From Opitutia bacterium (GTDB lineage Bacteria > Verrucomicrobiota > Verrucomicrobiia > Opitutales > Opitutaceae): a DNA stretch of 64,000 bases. The stretch covers positions 1-64,000 of the forward strand of contig CANGCX010000003.1 of the NCBI GenBank assembly GCA_947452315.1, written 5' to 3'. Shown piece after piece: positions 10,356 to 18,413 of this stretch. The notes beneath the pieces were generated by a model. The model saw only the letters and a list, made by a program, of their open reading frames with translations, was not told the origin of the DNA and did no database searches. Position numbers and translations under genes: made by a program. Within the stretch, counting starts at the first letter, position 1. The number at the start of each line of letters is the position of its first letter.

Positions 10356-11864
10356 ATGGATATTTCGGTCCTTCAAACCCTCGCCAGTCGCAACCTCTGG
10401 GGCGCTATCACTCCCGAGATTCTCCTCGGCGGTCTCGCCCTTGTATTGCTCGTCATCGAGCTCCTGTTCCCTAAGGAACACGCCCGAATCGTGCCGGTGG
10501 CCACCCTTGTCGGCCTAGTTACCATTCTCGGTGGGGTGGTGTTTAATGCGCCTTCTGCATATCTCAAGCAGGAGACTTTCAACGGCCTGCTCCTCCACTC
10601 GCACGGCGGCCAAGTCATGCGCGTGTTCTTCCTGCTCTCAGCGATTATGGTGTGCGTGATCGCTCGGGTAAGCCTCGCGAAACAGTCGCTACCGCGCGTC
10701 GAATTTTATCACATCGTGCTCGTGGTCACCGCCGCGATGATGCTCCTCGCGCAGTCCAACCATCTCGTTTTGTTCTTCGTCGCACTCGAGACGGTCACTA
10801 TCGGCCTGTATATTTTGGTCAGTTACTACCGCACCTCGCTCACACTGGAGGCCGGCCTTAAATATCTCGTTATGGGTGCCCTCAGCTCGTCGCTGATGCT
10901 GTTCGGCATTGTTCTTCTCTATGGTGTCGCCGGCAACCCTGTGCTTCCCGCGCACACCGCGCAGAGCATGCACTACGGTCAACTCGCTGCATTCCTCGCG
11001 GCCAACCCGCATAACTTTCTGGCAAGTATCGGCATCGTCCTCGTGCTCGCTGGCGTTGCGTTTAAAATTGGTGCTTTTCCCTTCCAGATTTGGGTGCCTG
11101 ATGTTTATCAAGGCGCGCCCACGCCCGTGACCGCTTTCCTCGCCGTTTCGTCTAAAGCCGTTGGTTTTACCGCGCTACTCGCGCTCGCCGGCACGGTCTT
11201 CGCTAGCTACGCTTGGCTTGTCGCCCCGGTGCTCACCTTCTTCGCTGCGACTACACTTTTGTTTGGCAACTTCGCTGCGCTCACGCAGCACAACGTCAAA
11301 CGCCTCATCGGTCTCTCCGGTGTTTCCCACGCCGGTTTCCTGCTTCTAGGAGTTGCCGCCGTGAGTCGCGCTCCGATGGCTGTTGGGGCAATTTATTTCT
11401 ATCTCTTTGCCTACTTGCTCGCCTCGTTCGCTGTGTTTGGCGTGATGGCTCACCTCGCTGGCGCTAATGACGCCGATCAAGAACTCGATCACTACGCTGG
11501 CCTCGCCAAGGACCGCCCGTTCCTCGCACTTGTGCTCGCCCTGGGCCTCGGCTCACTCGCGGGCATCCCGCCGCTCGTCGGCTTCATGGGCAAACTCTTT
11601 ATCTTTATCGCTGCCTTCCAAGCTGGCCTCTACGGGCTACTCGCCATCGCGGTCATTGGTGTGGTCGTTTCGATTTATTATTATTTCGGTTGGATCAAAG
11701 CCGCCTTCTTCGAGACGTGGGGCAAGTCCGCTGATACTCCTGCACACCCCGAGCGCACCTCGGTTGATTTCGTCACGGGCTTCGCCCTTAGTGCGCTCGC
11801 CCTCGCTGTCGTCGTCCTAGGATTTTACCAAGGTCCGCTCGGCACCTGGCTCTCGGGTCGCTGA
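10356..11864 (+). CDS. nuoN: NADH-quinone oxidoreductase subunit N (antiporter-like)
   Basis: This 502-residue antiporter-like subunit is the last gene of the nuo operon. It shows the expected core: FVALETVTIGLYILVSYYR, FKIGAFPFQIWVPDVYQGAPTP, and the lysine-containing TQHNVKRLIGLSGVSHAG, followed by LAGIPPLVGFMGKLFIF. About 14 hydrophobic helices are present. No terminator-like hairpin is visible before the next gene, which begins 18 bases downstream, so read-through is plausible. Confidence 0.96.
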   Translation: MDISVLQTLASRNLWGAITPEILLGGLALVLLVIELLFPKEHARIVPVATLVGLVTILGGVVFNAPSAYLKQETFNGLLLHSHGGQVMRVFFLLSAIMVCVIARVSLAKQSLPRVEFYHIVLVVTAAMMLLAQSNHLVLFFVALETVTIGLYILVSYYRTSLTLEAGLKYLVMGALSSSLMLFGIVLLYGVAGNPVLPAHTAQSMHYGQLAAFLAANPHNFLASIGIVLVLAGVAFKIGAFPFQIWVPDVYQGAPTPVTAFLAVSSKAVGFTALLALAGTVFASYAWLVAPVLTFFAATTLLFGNFAALTQHNVKRLIGLSGVSHAGFLLLGVAAVSRAPMAVGAIYFYLFAYLLASFAVFGVMAHLAGANDADQELDHYAGLAKDRPFLALVLALGLGSLAGIPPLVGFMGKLFIFIAAFQAGLYGLLAIAVIGVVVSIYYYFGWIKAAFFETWGKSADTPAHPERTSVDFVTGFALSALALAVVVLGFYQGPLGTWLSGR

Positions 11865-11882
11865 GTTTGGTTCATCGCCACC

Positions 11883-12608
11883 ATGCTTCTGATCGGTCTC
11901 GATCTGGCGTGGGGTGAAAAAAATTCCGACGGCGTCTGTCTGATCCGTTACGCGCGTCGTCGCGCTCGCATACTCGGGTACGCTTACCCGCGCGGTGATG
12001 ACGCTCTGATCGCCGCTTTGGTGCCCCACTTAAAGCCCGACGAGCCGGCCTTTGCTGCTATCGACGCGCCCATTGTGTGCCCCAATCCCACGGGCGCCCG
12101 TCCCGTTGACCGGCTCACTCATACGCTCTTTCACCGCGAACACGCCGCCTGCCACCCCGCCAACCTCACGCAATGCCCCCGCCCGCCGCGCGTTTTAGCG
12201 CGCCTCGCGACCGACTTGGGCTTTGTAGCGGGTTGGCAAGATTCCGGATTGCGCCTAGCTACTGAGGTATATCCGCACCCTGCGATGGTCCGATTCTTTC
12301 GCCTGCCACGCATCATCAAATATAAAAAAGGGCGGGTTGCCGACCGTCGCCGCGAATTTCGCCGCCTCCAGCGTCTCCTTCGAGCTTTGCTCGCTGCCGA
12401 ATTCCCCTTTCTCACCCTAGATGCTGAAACGAAAATACTCCTCGCTGCCCCTTGGAGCAAACCGGTCGAAGACCGCACCGACGCGCTCTTCTGCGCTCTC
12501 ATTGCTCTCTGGCACGTGCACCATCAAGGTGCTCGCAGCGAAATCCTCGGTGAGATCACCACGGGATTTATCCTGCTCCCCTCCAGCTCAAGCATGGCCA
12601 AACTGTAG
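11883..12608 (+). CDS. DUF429 domain protein (predicted RNase H-like)
   Basis: A 241-residue protein resembling the DUF429 family, which is predicted from fold comparisons to be RNase H-like. Its function is not established. Visible family traits are the N-terminal LLIGLDLAWGEKN strand with its acidic residue, AIDAPIVCPN in the middle, and EVYPHPAMVRFF followed by a basic IIKYKKGRVADRRREF stretch. It is 18 bases after nuoN and 66 bases before the ThyX-like gene, so it may be co-transcribed with both. A functional link to complex I is not implied. Confidence 0.8.
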   Translation: MLLIGLDLAWGEKNSDGVCLIRYARRRARILGYAYPRGDDALIAALVPHLKPDEPAFAAIDAPIVCPNPTGARPVDRLTHTLFHREHAACHPANLTQCPRPPRVLARLATDLGFVAGWQDSGLRLATEVYPHPAMVRFFRLPRIIKYKKGRVADRRREFRRLQRLLRALLAAEFPFLTLDAETKILLAAPWSKPVEDRTDALFCALIALWHVHHQGARSEILGEITTGFILLPSSSSMAKL

Positions 12609-12674
12609 AAACTGAGCCCAGGCACTTTCTGCGGCTTGCTCTTTTCACCCCACTTTGCGGCTATTGACTCGCTC

Positions 12675-14021
12675 ATGAAAGTCACCGGCCTCGCCCTCGT
12701 TCCACCTCCGACCGCTGCCGATCTTCCCAAGGTCACACCCGAGTTGCTCGCCTCCGTCCTCGCGCGCTATTCGCGCAGCAACGAGGGCCTCGACGCCATT
12801 ATGGCCAAGGTCGATATCGCTAACCCCGAGGCCTCCATTGACCGTATCCTCAAATTTGTTGATTACGGCCACGCATCTATAGGTGGCCTCACTGGCGGTC
12901 TCGCTATCGCCCTGGACGGCGTATCGATGTGGCTCGCTTATAAAATTTTCGAAATCGCGCAAATGGCCGACGGTCAGGAATCCTCCACGCGTTACATCAC
13001 GATGGACGCCGCCAACGTCCCCACGGCCGAAGAACTCGGTATTCCCGCCGATCTCGCACCGCGTTGGCGCGATATCGTCTCCCGTTCCTTCGCCGCCTAT
13101 CACGCCGAATACGCCCGTCTCGACGCTCTCGCCGTCGCCCAACCCGATCTTGTGCGTTTACCCCCCGACGCCAAACCAATCGTCGTCACACGCCTGCGCA
13201 AAAACTATGCTCTGGATCGCGCCCGTTATTTTATCCCGCTCGCCACGCGCACTAACCTCGGCCTCGTCCAAACTTCGCGCATGTGGGCTGTCACGGTTAA
13301 ACACCTCGACTCGCTTCCGCACCCCGAAGCCCGTGCCGCCGCTGCGCTCATCCGTGCTGAACTCATCAAGCAATCCCCGCGTCTCACGCGTCACAGTTTC
13401 GCTGAAAAATCCTACGAAGAGCAATCTCGCCAAGATCTCGCCGCTTCGCTCTCGCTCGGACTTGCCCGCCTATCAGCCGCTCCGCTCGCTGATGAAGTTT
13501 GGGTGCATGTAGATCGTACTACCGCACCATTTCTTGCGGAGACGCAATCGGTCGCCGAGGCCCTTAAAGATCGTGGCAACCGCTACGCCCAACAAGGTAC
13601 CGCCACTCGTCGCATGCGCGTTAGTTTCGCTTGGAACAATATGGCCATTGCCGAGCTCCGCGATCTCAACCGTCACCGCACCGGCCATCGTTATACGCCG
13701 ATGATCCAAGCCGGCTTCTATCTCCCGCAGGAGATCACGCACGCCGCTCACTCGAAGCTCCTTGACGATCAAATGGTGCTCACACGCGAGCTCATGCAAC
13801 GCGGCTCGGCCACTTACGTGTACTCTTTGCTACTCGGCGCACAGACGCCTTTCGAACATAGCACTCATGGTGATAAATTCATATACGAGGCCGAATTGCG
13901 CACCGGTATGGGTGCGCACTTTCGTTACGCTGATCATCTCTCCGCCGCTCTCCGCGCATTTTTCGCACAAGTACCTGAAGCTCGTGCTTGGGTGGTCGAA
14001 GGCACCGCGGAACCGGAATAG
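12675..14021 (+). CDS. Two-domain ThyX-like protein (FAD-dependent thymidylate synthase family)
   Basis: A 448-residue protein related to flavin-dependent thymidylate synthases, about twice the usual ThyX length and apparently a tandem duplication. The N-terminal half has GHASIG and QESSTRYITM, resembling the second part of the ThyX signature, but no RHR. The C-terminal half has LRDLNRHRTGHRY and a later LRTGMGAHFRYADHL resembling the ThyX C-terminal helix, but lacks the usual Ser of RHRx7S. I start at ATG 12675 (MKVTGLALVPPP); the track's start at 12636 is TTG. Whether it makes dTMP is uncertain: the motifs could combine across halves or the enzyme may have changed function. No thyA is visible in the window. 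Confidence 0.75.
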   Translation: MKVTGLALVPPPTAADLPKVTPELLASVLARYSRSNEGLDAIMAKVDIANPEASIDRILKFVDYGHASIGGLTGGLAIALDGVSMWLAYKIFEIAQMADGQESSTRYITMDAANVPTAEELGIPADLAPRWRDIVSRSFAAYHAEYARLDALAVAQPDLVRLPPDAKPIVVTRLRKNYALDRARYFIPLATRTNLGLVQTSRMWAVTVKHLDSLPHPEARAAAALIRAELIKQSPRLTRHSFAEKSYEEQSRQDLAASLSLGLARLSAAPLADEVWVHVDRTTAPFLAETQSVAEALKDRGNRYAQQGTATRRMRVSFAWNNMAIAELRDLNRHRTGHRYTPMIQAGFYLPQEITHAAHSKLLDDQMVLTRELMQRGSATYVYSLLLGAQTPFEHSTHGDKFIYEAELRTGMGAHFRYADHLSAALRAFFAQVPEARAWVVEGTAEPE

Positions 14022-14048
14022 CCCATAGTCTCGTCACGCTCTTGTTCG

Positions 14049-14606
14049 ATGAAAACTAGCTGCGCATCATGCCTGGTCCTAGCGTTAGTATTTCTTCCAA
14101 GAGTGTACGCTGCCGACCCGGCCAAAGTCGAATACACCGAGCGCAACACGTCCTTCGCGCCTGCGGCGAGCGTTACGCCGTCCAAAACCACCCCTGAGAC
14201 TAACGCCACAATTCAACAGCGCCGTGTCACACCCAACGTCATGCCCCAATCCAGCACAACGGCCGACGAGCGGCGGGCTTCGACAGATGTAACCGAGACG
14301 CGCGAAAAAAAACTTCTCACGCCCGACTCCCACCGCCCGGAGTATAAGACACCCGAGCTTAACAACTACGATCACCGTCCCTCGAAATACCAGCCCGATA
14401 CCGAGCACGAAAAACCTAAGTTAGTGGAACGTTACCGCACTAACGTCTCGGCGGATACCCTGTCTCACCAAGGTCGCTTTACCGCCGCTGACCCCACCAC
14501 CAACGCGCGCATCAACCGCTTTATTTTTCGCCGTAACGTCGCAACTCCAACCGGCGCTCCTGCCGTTACACCTGCCGGATCTGCCCCTGCGTCCACGCCA
14601 AAGTAG
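14049..14606 (+). CDS. Secreted hypothetical protein, low complexity
   Basis: A 185-residue protein I cannot assign. Residues 1-22 form a good signal peptide (MKTSCASCLVLALVFLPRVYA, cleavage likely after YA). The mature part is hydrophilic, rich in Thr, Pro, Arg and Asn, and has no clear domain, so it may be largely disordered. It starts 27 bases after the ThyX-like gene in the same direction and could be the last gene of that transcription unit. The GC content and codon use look like the neighbours. Confidence 0.6.
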   Translation: MKTSCASCLVLALVFLPRVYAADPAKVEYTERNTSFAPAASVTPSKTTPETNATIQQRRVTPNVMPQSSTTADERRASTDVTETREKKLLTPDSHRPEYKTPELNNYDHRPSKYQPDTEHEKPKLVERYRTNVSADTLSHQGRFTAADPTTNARINRFIFRRNVATPTGAPAVTPAGSAPASTPK

Positions 14607-14699
14607 TTTACAGTAATTTAGCTTAGTCCTTTTCGCGTCTTTTTAATCAAGATGTAGTTTGGCCTATTTTGGCGCGGGCCGCGATAAACTTACAACGGG

Positions 14700-14981
14700 T
14701 CATCTCGAGCGCCTAACACGTTCTTTTTCTGCTTCACGTTCCTCTTCAAGTCGTGCTCGCTCGCTGACGATTTGTTTTTGGATTTTATCTACGTCCTCTG
14801 CATTTTGCGAGGCATAGGCCTGATTTAATTGCTGCTTTAGAAAGATTTCCCGCTCCGCGATTTTTCCCTTAAACAGTGTGTCTACATCCGCGAGCCTAGC
14901 CTTTTTTTCGGGAGTGAGAGGTTTCTCTGCCGGCGAAGATTTATCGAGCCGTTCCATTGCAAGTTCGTAGGCACTTTTCAT
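14700..14981 (-). CDS. Small coiled-coil protein, function unknown
   Basis: A 93-residue protein starting MKSAYELAMERLDKSS. I use the ATG at 14981; the 129-residue version in the track adds an unrelated N-terminus that runs through the AT-rich intergenic region. It is strongly charged and predicted all-helical: from about residue 20 onward it is rich in Glu, Lys, Arg and Gln in heptad-like arrangement (KARLADVDTLFKGKIAERE). I recall similar small proteins with a MKSAYELAMERL-like start in other Verrucomicrobiota but cannot name a function. It is divergent from rarA across a 163-base, AT-rich spacer. Confidence 0.65.
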   Translation of the reverse strand: MKSAYELAMERLDKSSPAEKPLTPEKKARLADVDTLFKGKIAEREIFLKQQLNQAYASQNAEDVDKIQKQIVSERARLEEEREAEKERVRRSR

Positions 14982-15144
14982 AGTTATCGAGTATGATGGG
15001 GTAAACCGATAGAATAAACCGAAAAATCTTCTGCGATTTATCAGATTTTTTTTGAACTCAGTTATTAGAACAAACTTCTGCCCTTCCACGCTTAACTGAA
15101 ATACCTTTTCATCGGCCCGGTTTCCCGAAGATTAACAGCACGAC

Positions 15145-16494
15145 ATGCCCGCCGCGGACCAACCTGATTTTTTTGCAGAAGAGCCTGCGCCGAATGTGCT
15201 CGCTCAGGCCGAAAAACGTGCCGGCGCACATCAACCACTCGCCGCGCGAATGCGTCCTCGCCGTCTCGTCGAGGTAGTGGGTCAGGAGCATATTCTTAAG
15301 CCCGATAGCTTGCTACCGCGGCTGGTTGCGCAGAATCGCTTTGGCTCGCTCCTCTTTTACGGCCCACCCGGTTGCGGCAAGACTAGTATCGCCGAAGCCA
15401 TCGCGCATGAGACGGGCAGTCGCTTCGTGCGCATCAACGCAGTAATGTCCAACGTCGCGGAGTTACGCGAAATCCTTGCTGCCGCACGTCGTCGCCCCGA
15501 GGCGGCCACGATTCTATTTATCGACGAGCTCCACCGGTTCAATAAATCACAACAAGACCTGCTCTTGCCCGATGTCGAGGAAGGCACCGTTCGACTCATC
15601 GGCGCGACGACTCACAACCCGGGATTTTACGTCAACCCGCCGCTACTTTCGCGCAGCCATCTTTTTCGCCTCGAGCCTCTTGCGCCGTCTGCCATCGCGG
15701 GGGTTCTCACCGCGGCTCTCGTTGATAAAGAACGCGGGCTCGGCGCGCGCGGTGTTAGCGCTGAGCCAAAGCTCCTAGCTGATCTCGCGGTACTATGCGA
15801 CGGTGATTTGCGCCGCGCGCTTAATGCTCTCGAAGTGCTTGTGCTTGGCTTGCCTGAGTGCGCGCAGCTCACGGCGGGTGATCTTGAAGTTTTTGCCCGC
15901 GAGCGCCGGATTAGGTACGACGCCGACGAAGACGAACACTACGACACTATTTCCGCGTATATTAAAAGTTGCCGCGGTAGTGATCCCGACGCCGCGATGT
16001 ATTGGTTGGCCAAAATGCTCGCCGGAGGCGAAGACCCGCGTTTTATCGCGCGTCGCCTCGTGATATTAGCCAGCGAAGATGTGGGCCTGGCTGATCCCCA
16101 GGCGCTCCCGCTCACAGTCGCGGCGCATCATGCGTGTGATTTTATCGGCCTGCCCGAGGCCGAACTTACTCTCGCGCACGCCACGCTGTATATCGCGACC
16201 GCGCCAAAAAGTAATTCCGCGACGCTGGCACTGGCCGCTGCACACGCCGCGTTGAAATCCGCTCCAGTTCAACCCATTCCGCTCCCACTCCGCGACAAGA
16301 GCGGTGTCGCCAGCAAGCAAAACGCGCACGGTAAAGGCTATCTCTACTCACACGATTTTCCGGAAAATATTTCGGGTCAAAATTACCTCGAAAAACCGCT
16401 GGCACTTTACTCGCCGAAAACCGCGGGCTGGGAAGCAAAAATCGCCGACCGCCTCGCGCGGTGGCAGGAATTGAGAATCCAACGTGCGCCATGA
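15145..16494 (+). CDS. rarA: Replication-associated recombination protein A (AAA+ ATPase)
   Basis: A 449-residue clamp-loader-like AAA+ ATPase of the RarA/MgsA/WRNIP1 family. In characterised bacteria it acts at stalled replication forks. Walker A is GPPGCGKTSIAEAIA, Walker B is TILFIDELHRFNK, sensor 1 lies in LIGATTHNPGFYVN and the Arg-finger region in PPLLSRSHLF. The C-terminal tetramerisation part includes DEDEHYDTISAYIKSCRGSD and the family-typical KGYLYSHDFPENI. The length equals the family norm (about 447). Its stop overlaps the next start by four bases. Confidence 0.95.
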   Translation: MPAADQPDFFAEEPAPNVLAQAEKRAGAHQPLAARMRPRRLVEVVGQEHILKPDSLLPRLVAQNRFGSLLFYGPPGCGKTSIAEAIAHETGSRFVRINAVMSNVAELREILAAARRRPEAATILFIDELHRFNKSQQDLLLPDVEEGTVRLIGATTHNPGFYVNPPLLSRSHLFRLEPLAPSAIAGVLTAALVDKERGLGARGVSAEPKLLADLAVLCDGDLRRALNALEVLVLGLPECAQLTAGDLEVFARERRIRYDADEDEHYDTISAYIKSCRGSDPDAAMYWLAKMLAGGEDPRFIARRLVILASEDVGLADPQALPLTVAAHHACDFIGLPEAELTLAHATLYIATAPKSNSATLALAAAHAALKSAPVQPIPLPLRDKSGVASKQNAHGKGYLYSHDFPENISGQNYLEKPLALYSPKTAGWEAKIADRLARWQELRIQRAP

Positions 16495-16991
16495 TGTACC
16501 GTGTTTTATTTATTTTTACTGGGTTCTTAGTGATGGGCGTGCTCTGCGGTTGCGGCCCGGCCCAACCTGAGGTCAAACGCGTCATACGTGACGACGCTAC
16601 GATCATGCGTGAGTGGCTCTACGGCCCGCGTTCCACCGAGTCGGGCGTCGTTTGGCAGTCAAGCGGCTTAGGGATTCGTCTTCTCGCAGCCGGCGCCGGT
16701 GTTGCGCCGACGCGCGCGGATCGCGTGCGTGTGCATTACCTTTGCACTTTGAAGGATGGAAAAGTGATCGACGATTCGCGCTCGCGGGGCGTGCCGGCGG
16801 ATTTGGTGGTGAAGACGCTTATCGCCGGCTGGGCTGAGGGCATGGAGGTGCTCAAACCGGGCGGTAAAGCAGAGTTTTTTATCCCGCCCTCACTTGGCTA
16901 TGGCACGATGGGCGGCGGCGGGGTGCCCGCGGGAGCAGGACTGATTTTTGAAGTTGAGCTGCTCGCAGTGAATCCCTCGACCGCCAAATAA
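16491..16991 (+). CDS. FKBP-type peptidyl-prolyl isomerase lipoprotein
   Basis: A 166-residue predicted lipoprotein. The signal sequence MMYRVLFIFTGFLVMGVLCGC ends in a lipobox-like LCGC. The C-terminal about 95 residues are an FKBP domain: VRVHYLCTLKDGKVIDDS, the active-site loop IAGWAEGMEVLKPGGKAEFFIP, LGYGTMGGGGVPAGAGLIFEVEL. It would assist prolyl isomerisation of exported proteins. I chose ATG 16491 because the track start at 16461 lies deep inside rarA and would mask the signal peptide. The ATGA overlap suggests coupling to rarA. Confidence 0.9.
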   Translation: MMYRVLFIFTGFLVMGVLCGCGPAQPEVKRVIRDDATIMREWLYGPRSTESGVVWQSSGLGIRLLAAGAGVAPTRADRVRVHYLCTLKDGKVIDDSRSRGVPADLVVKTLIAGWAEGMEVLKPGGKAEFFIPPSLGYGTMGGGGVPAGAGLIFEVELLAVNPSTAK

Positions 16992-17000
16992 TTTTACCCC

Positions 17001-18386
17001 ATGAACCCTGAAATCACGAAGCGTACGGATTGGAAACTTGATCCGGTGTTGATGATGTTTTTCGCGTTGGCTATCGCCGTCGTGATGACGTGGGTGGTGC
17101 CGTCGGGTAAATTTTCCCGTGAACCCAGTGGTTTGGTGAAACCGGGCACTTACGCCACGGTTACCAAAGAAATTTCTCCGGCTGCGCTACTGCCGCGCGC
17201 GGCAGAAGGCGCAAAACTGCAGCCGGCGAGTCCGGCCTCGATCGTGACCGCAATTCCAGCAGGTATGGTCAAGGCGGCGAGTCTGATCTTCATGATTACG
17301 GCTCTCGGCGGCATGTTTGGTGTGCTGCGGGCGACAGGCACCCTCGAGATCGCTATCGATCGACTTCTCGTTTTCACGGGTGGCAAAACAACTCTGCTGA
17401 CGACGGTGCTCATGATTGCAATTTCAGCCGGGAGCACGTTTCTCGGGTTAATTTCAGAATATTTACTCATCATTCCGCTTTTTTTGGCACTTTCAAAACG
17501 GCTCGGGTTGCAGCCAATGTTTGGCTTCGCACTTGTTACAGTTTCAGCAAAAATTGGCTACATCGCTTCGGTGGCTAATCCAGTGATTCTAATGGTAGCG
17601 CAGCCTATCGCAGGTTTGCCCATTTTCAGCGGTTTCATCTTCCGGCTGGTGTTGTGGCTAGTATTTATGGCGGTCGGTATTTTTTACGTTATGCGACTCG
17701 CTCGTGAACCAGCGGTGATGATGGCCCCGATTCAGGCGACGTCTTTGTCCGGACGGCACACGGCGATTATCGCTATTCTTGGAGGGGCCGTTTTTACTCT
17801 AGTTTACTGCGCGGCAGAGCGTGATTGGCGTGACCCTGAGTTTGCGGCGTTCTATCTTTTTATGGCACTGTTGCTAGCGGCGGTGGGCGGGCTCGCGCCA
17901 AGGCGGGCGGTGCAGTGCTTAGTTGAAGGGATGCGCTCAATGGTACTTGCGGGATTTCTGGTAGGCATGGCGAAGGGAGTCGAAGTCATCCTGCAAAACG
18001 GGCAAATCCTTGATACGATTGTAAACGTGCTCGCGAGTTGGGCAGCTCATCTGCCGCGTGCTATGATCGCCATGTCCCTAGTCTTTATCGAAATGTTTTT
18101 AGGACTGCTTATTCCTTCAGGTTCGGCGAAGGCTGCAATCAGCATGCCTATCTTGGTGCCAGTGGCCCATGTCGCAGGCATTTCTGGTCAAACCACCGTG
18201 TTGGCCTATTTGATGGGCAACGGCCTGATCAACATGTTCGCTCCCACCTCGGGAATGTTACTAGCTTATTTGGCGACCGCAGACATCCCCTACGGGAAGT
18301 GGCTACGTTATTCGCTGCCGCTTTTCCTTGGACTGACTGCGCTAGCGTTGCTGGCTGTTTATATCGCGGTGGCTATCGGCTACTGA
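17001..18386 (+). CDS. YfcC/DcuC-family membrane transporter
   Basis: A 461-residue polytopic protein with about 12 hydrophobic helices, matching the YfcC branch of the anaerobic C4-dicarboxylate carrier (DcuC) superfamily. Diagnostic pieces are MTWVVPSGKFSRE after the first helix, AGMVKAASLIFMITALGGMFGVLRATG, LISEYLLIIPLFLALSKRLG, and ANPVILMVAQPIAGLP. The substrate cannot be read from sequence; members are annotated variously as dicarboxylate or basic amino-acid carriers. It starts nine bases after the FKBP gene and ends tail-to-tail with the next gene, leaving 12 bases between stops. Confidence 0.85.
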   Translation: MNPEITKRTDWKLDPVLMMFFALAIAVVMTWVVPSGKFSREPSGLVKPGTYATVTKEISPAALLPRAAEGAKLQPASPASIVTAIPAGMVKAASLIFMITALGGMFGVLRATGTLEIAIDRLLVFTGGKTTLLTTVLMIAISAGSTFLGLISEYLLIIPLFLALSKRLGLQPMFGFALVTVSAKIGYIASVANPVILMVAQPIAGLPIFSGFIFRLVLWLVFMAVGIFYVMRLAREPAVMMAPIQATSLSGRHTAIIAILGGAVFTLVYCAAERDWRDPEFAAFYLFMALLLAAVGGLAPRRAVQCLVEGMRSMVLAGFLVGMAKGVEVILQNGQILDTIVNVLASWAAHLPRAMIAMSLVFIEMFLGLLIPSGSAKAAISMPILVPVAHVAGISGQTTVLAYLMGNGLINMFAPTSGMLLAYLATADIPYGKWLRYSLPLFLGLTALALLAVYIAVAIGY

Positions 18387-18387
18387 C

Positions 18388-18413
18388 CCACGATCATATT
18401 AAGGCGCGATCGT
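18388..18413. repeat. Inverted repeat between convergent genes
   Basis: CACGATC and GATCGTG form a perfect 7-bp stem with a 12-base loop across the stop codons of the YfcC-like gene and the minus-strand cytochrome gene. It could be a bidirectional terminator, but neither strand has a T-tract after it, so this is only a structural observation. Confidence 0.35.

Noticed and set aside
13840-13870. TPFEH in the ThyX-like protein as the canonical ThyX substrate motif
   Set aside because: It lies after the RHR segment, not before it as in true ThyX, so the resemblance to the PFEH motif is probably coincidental.
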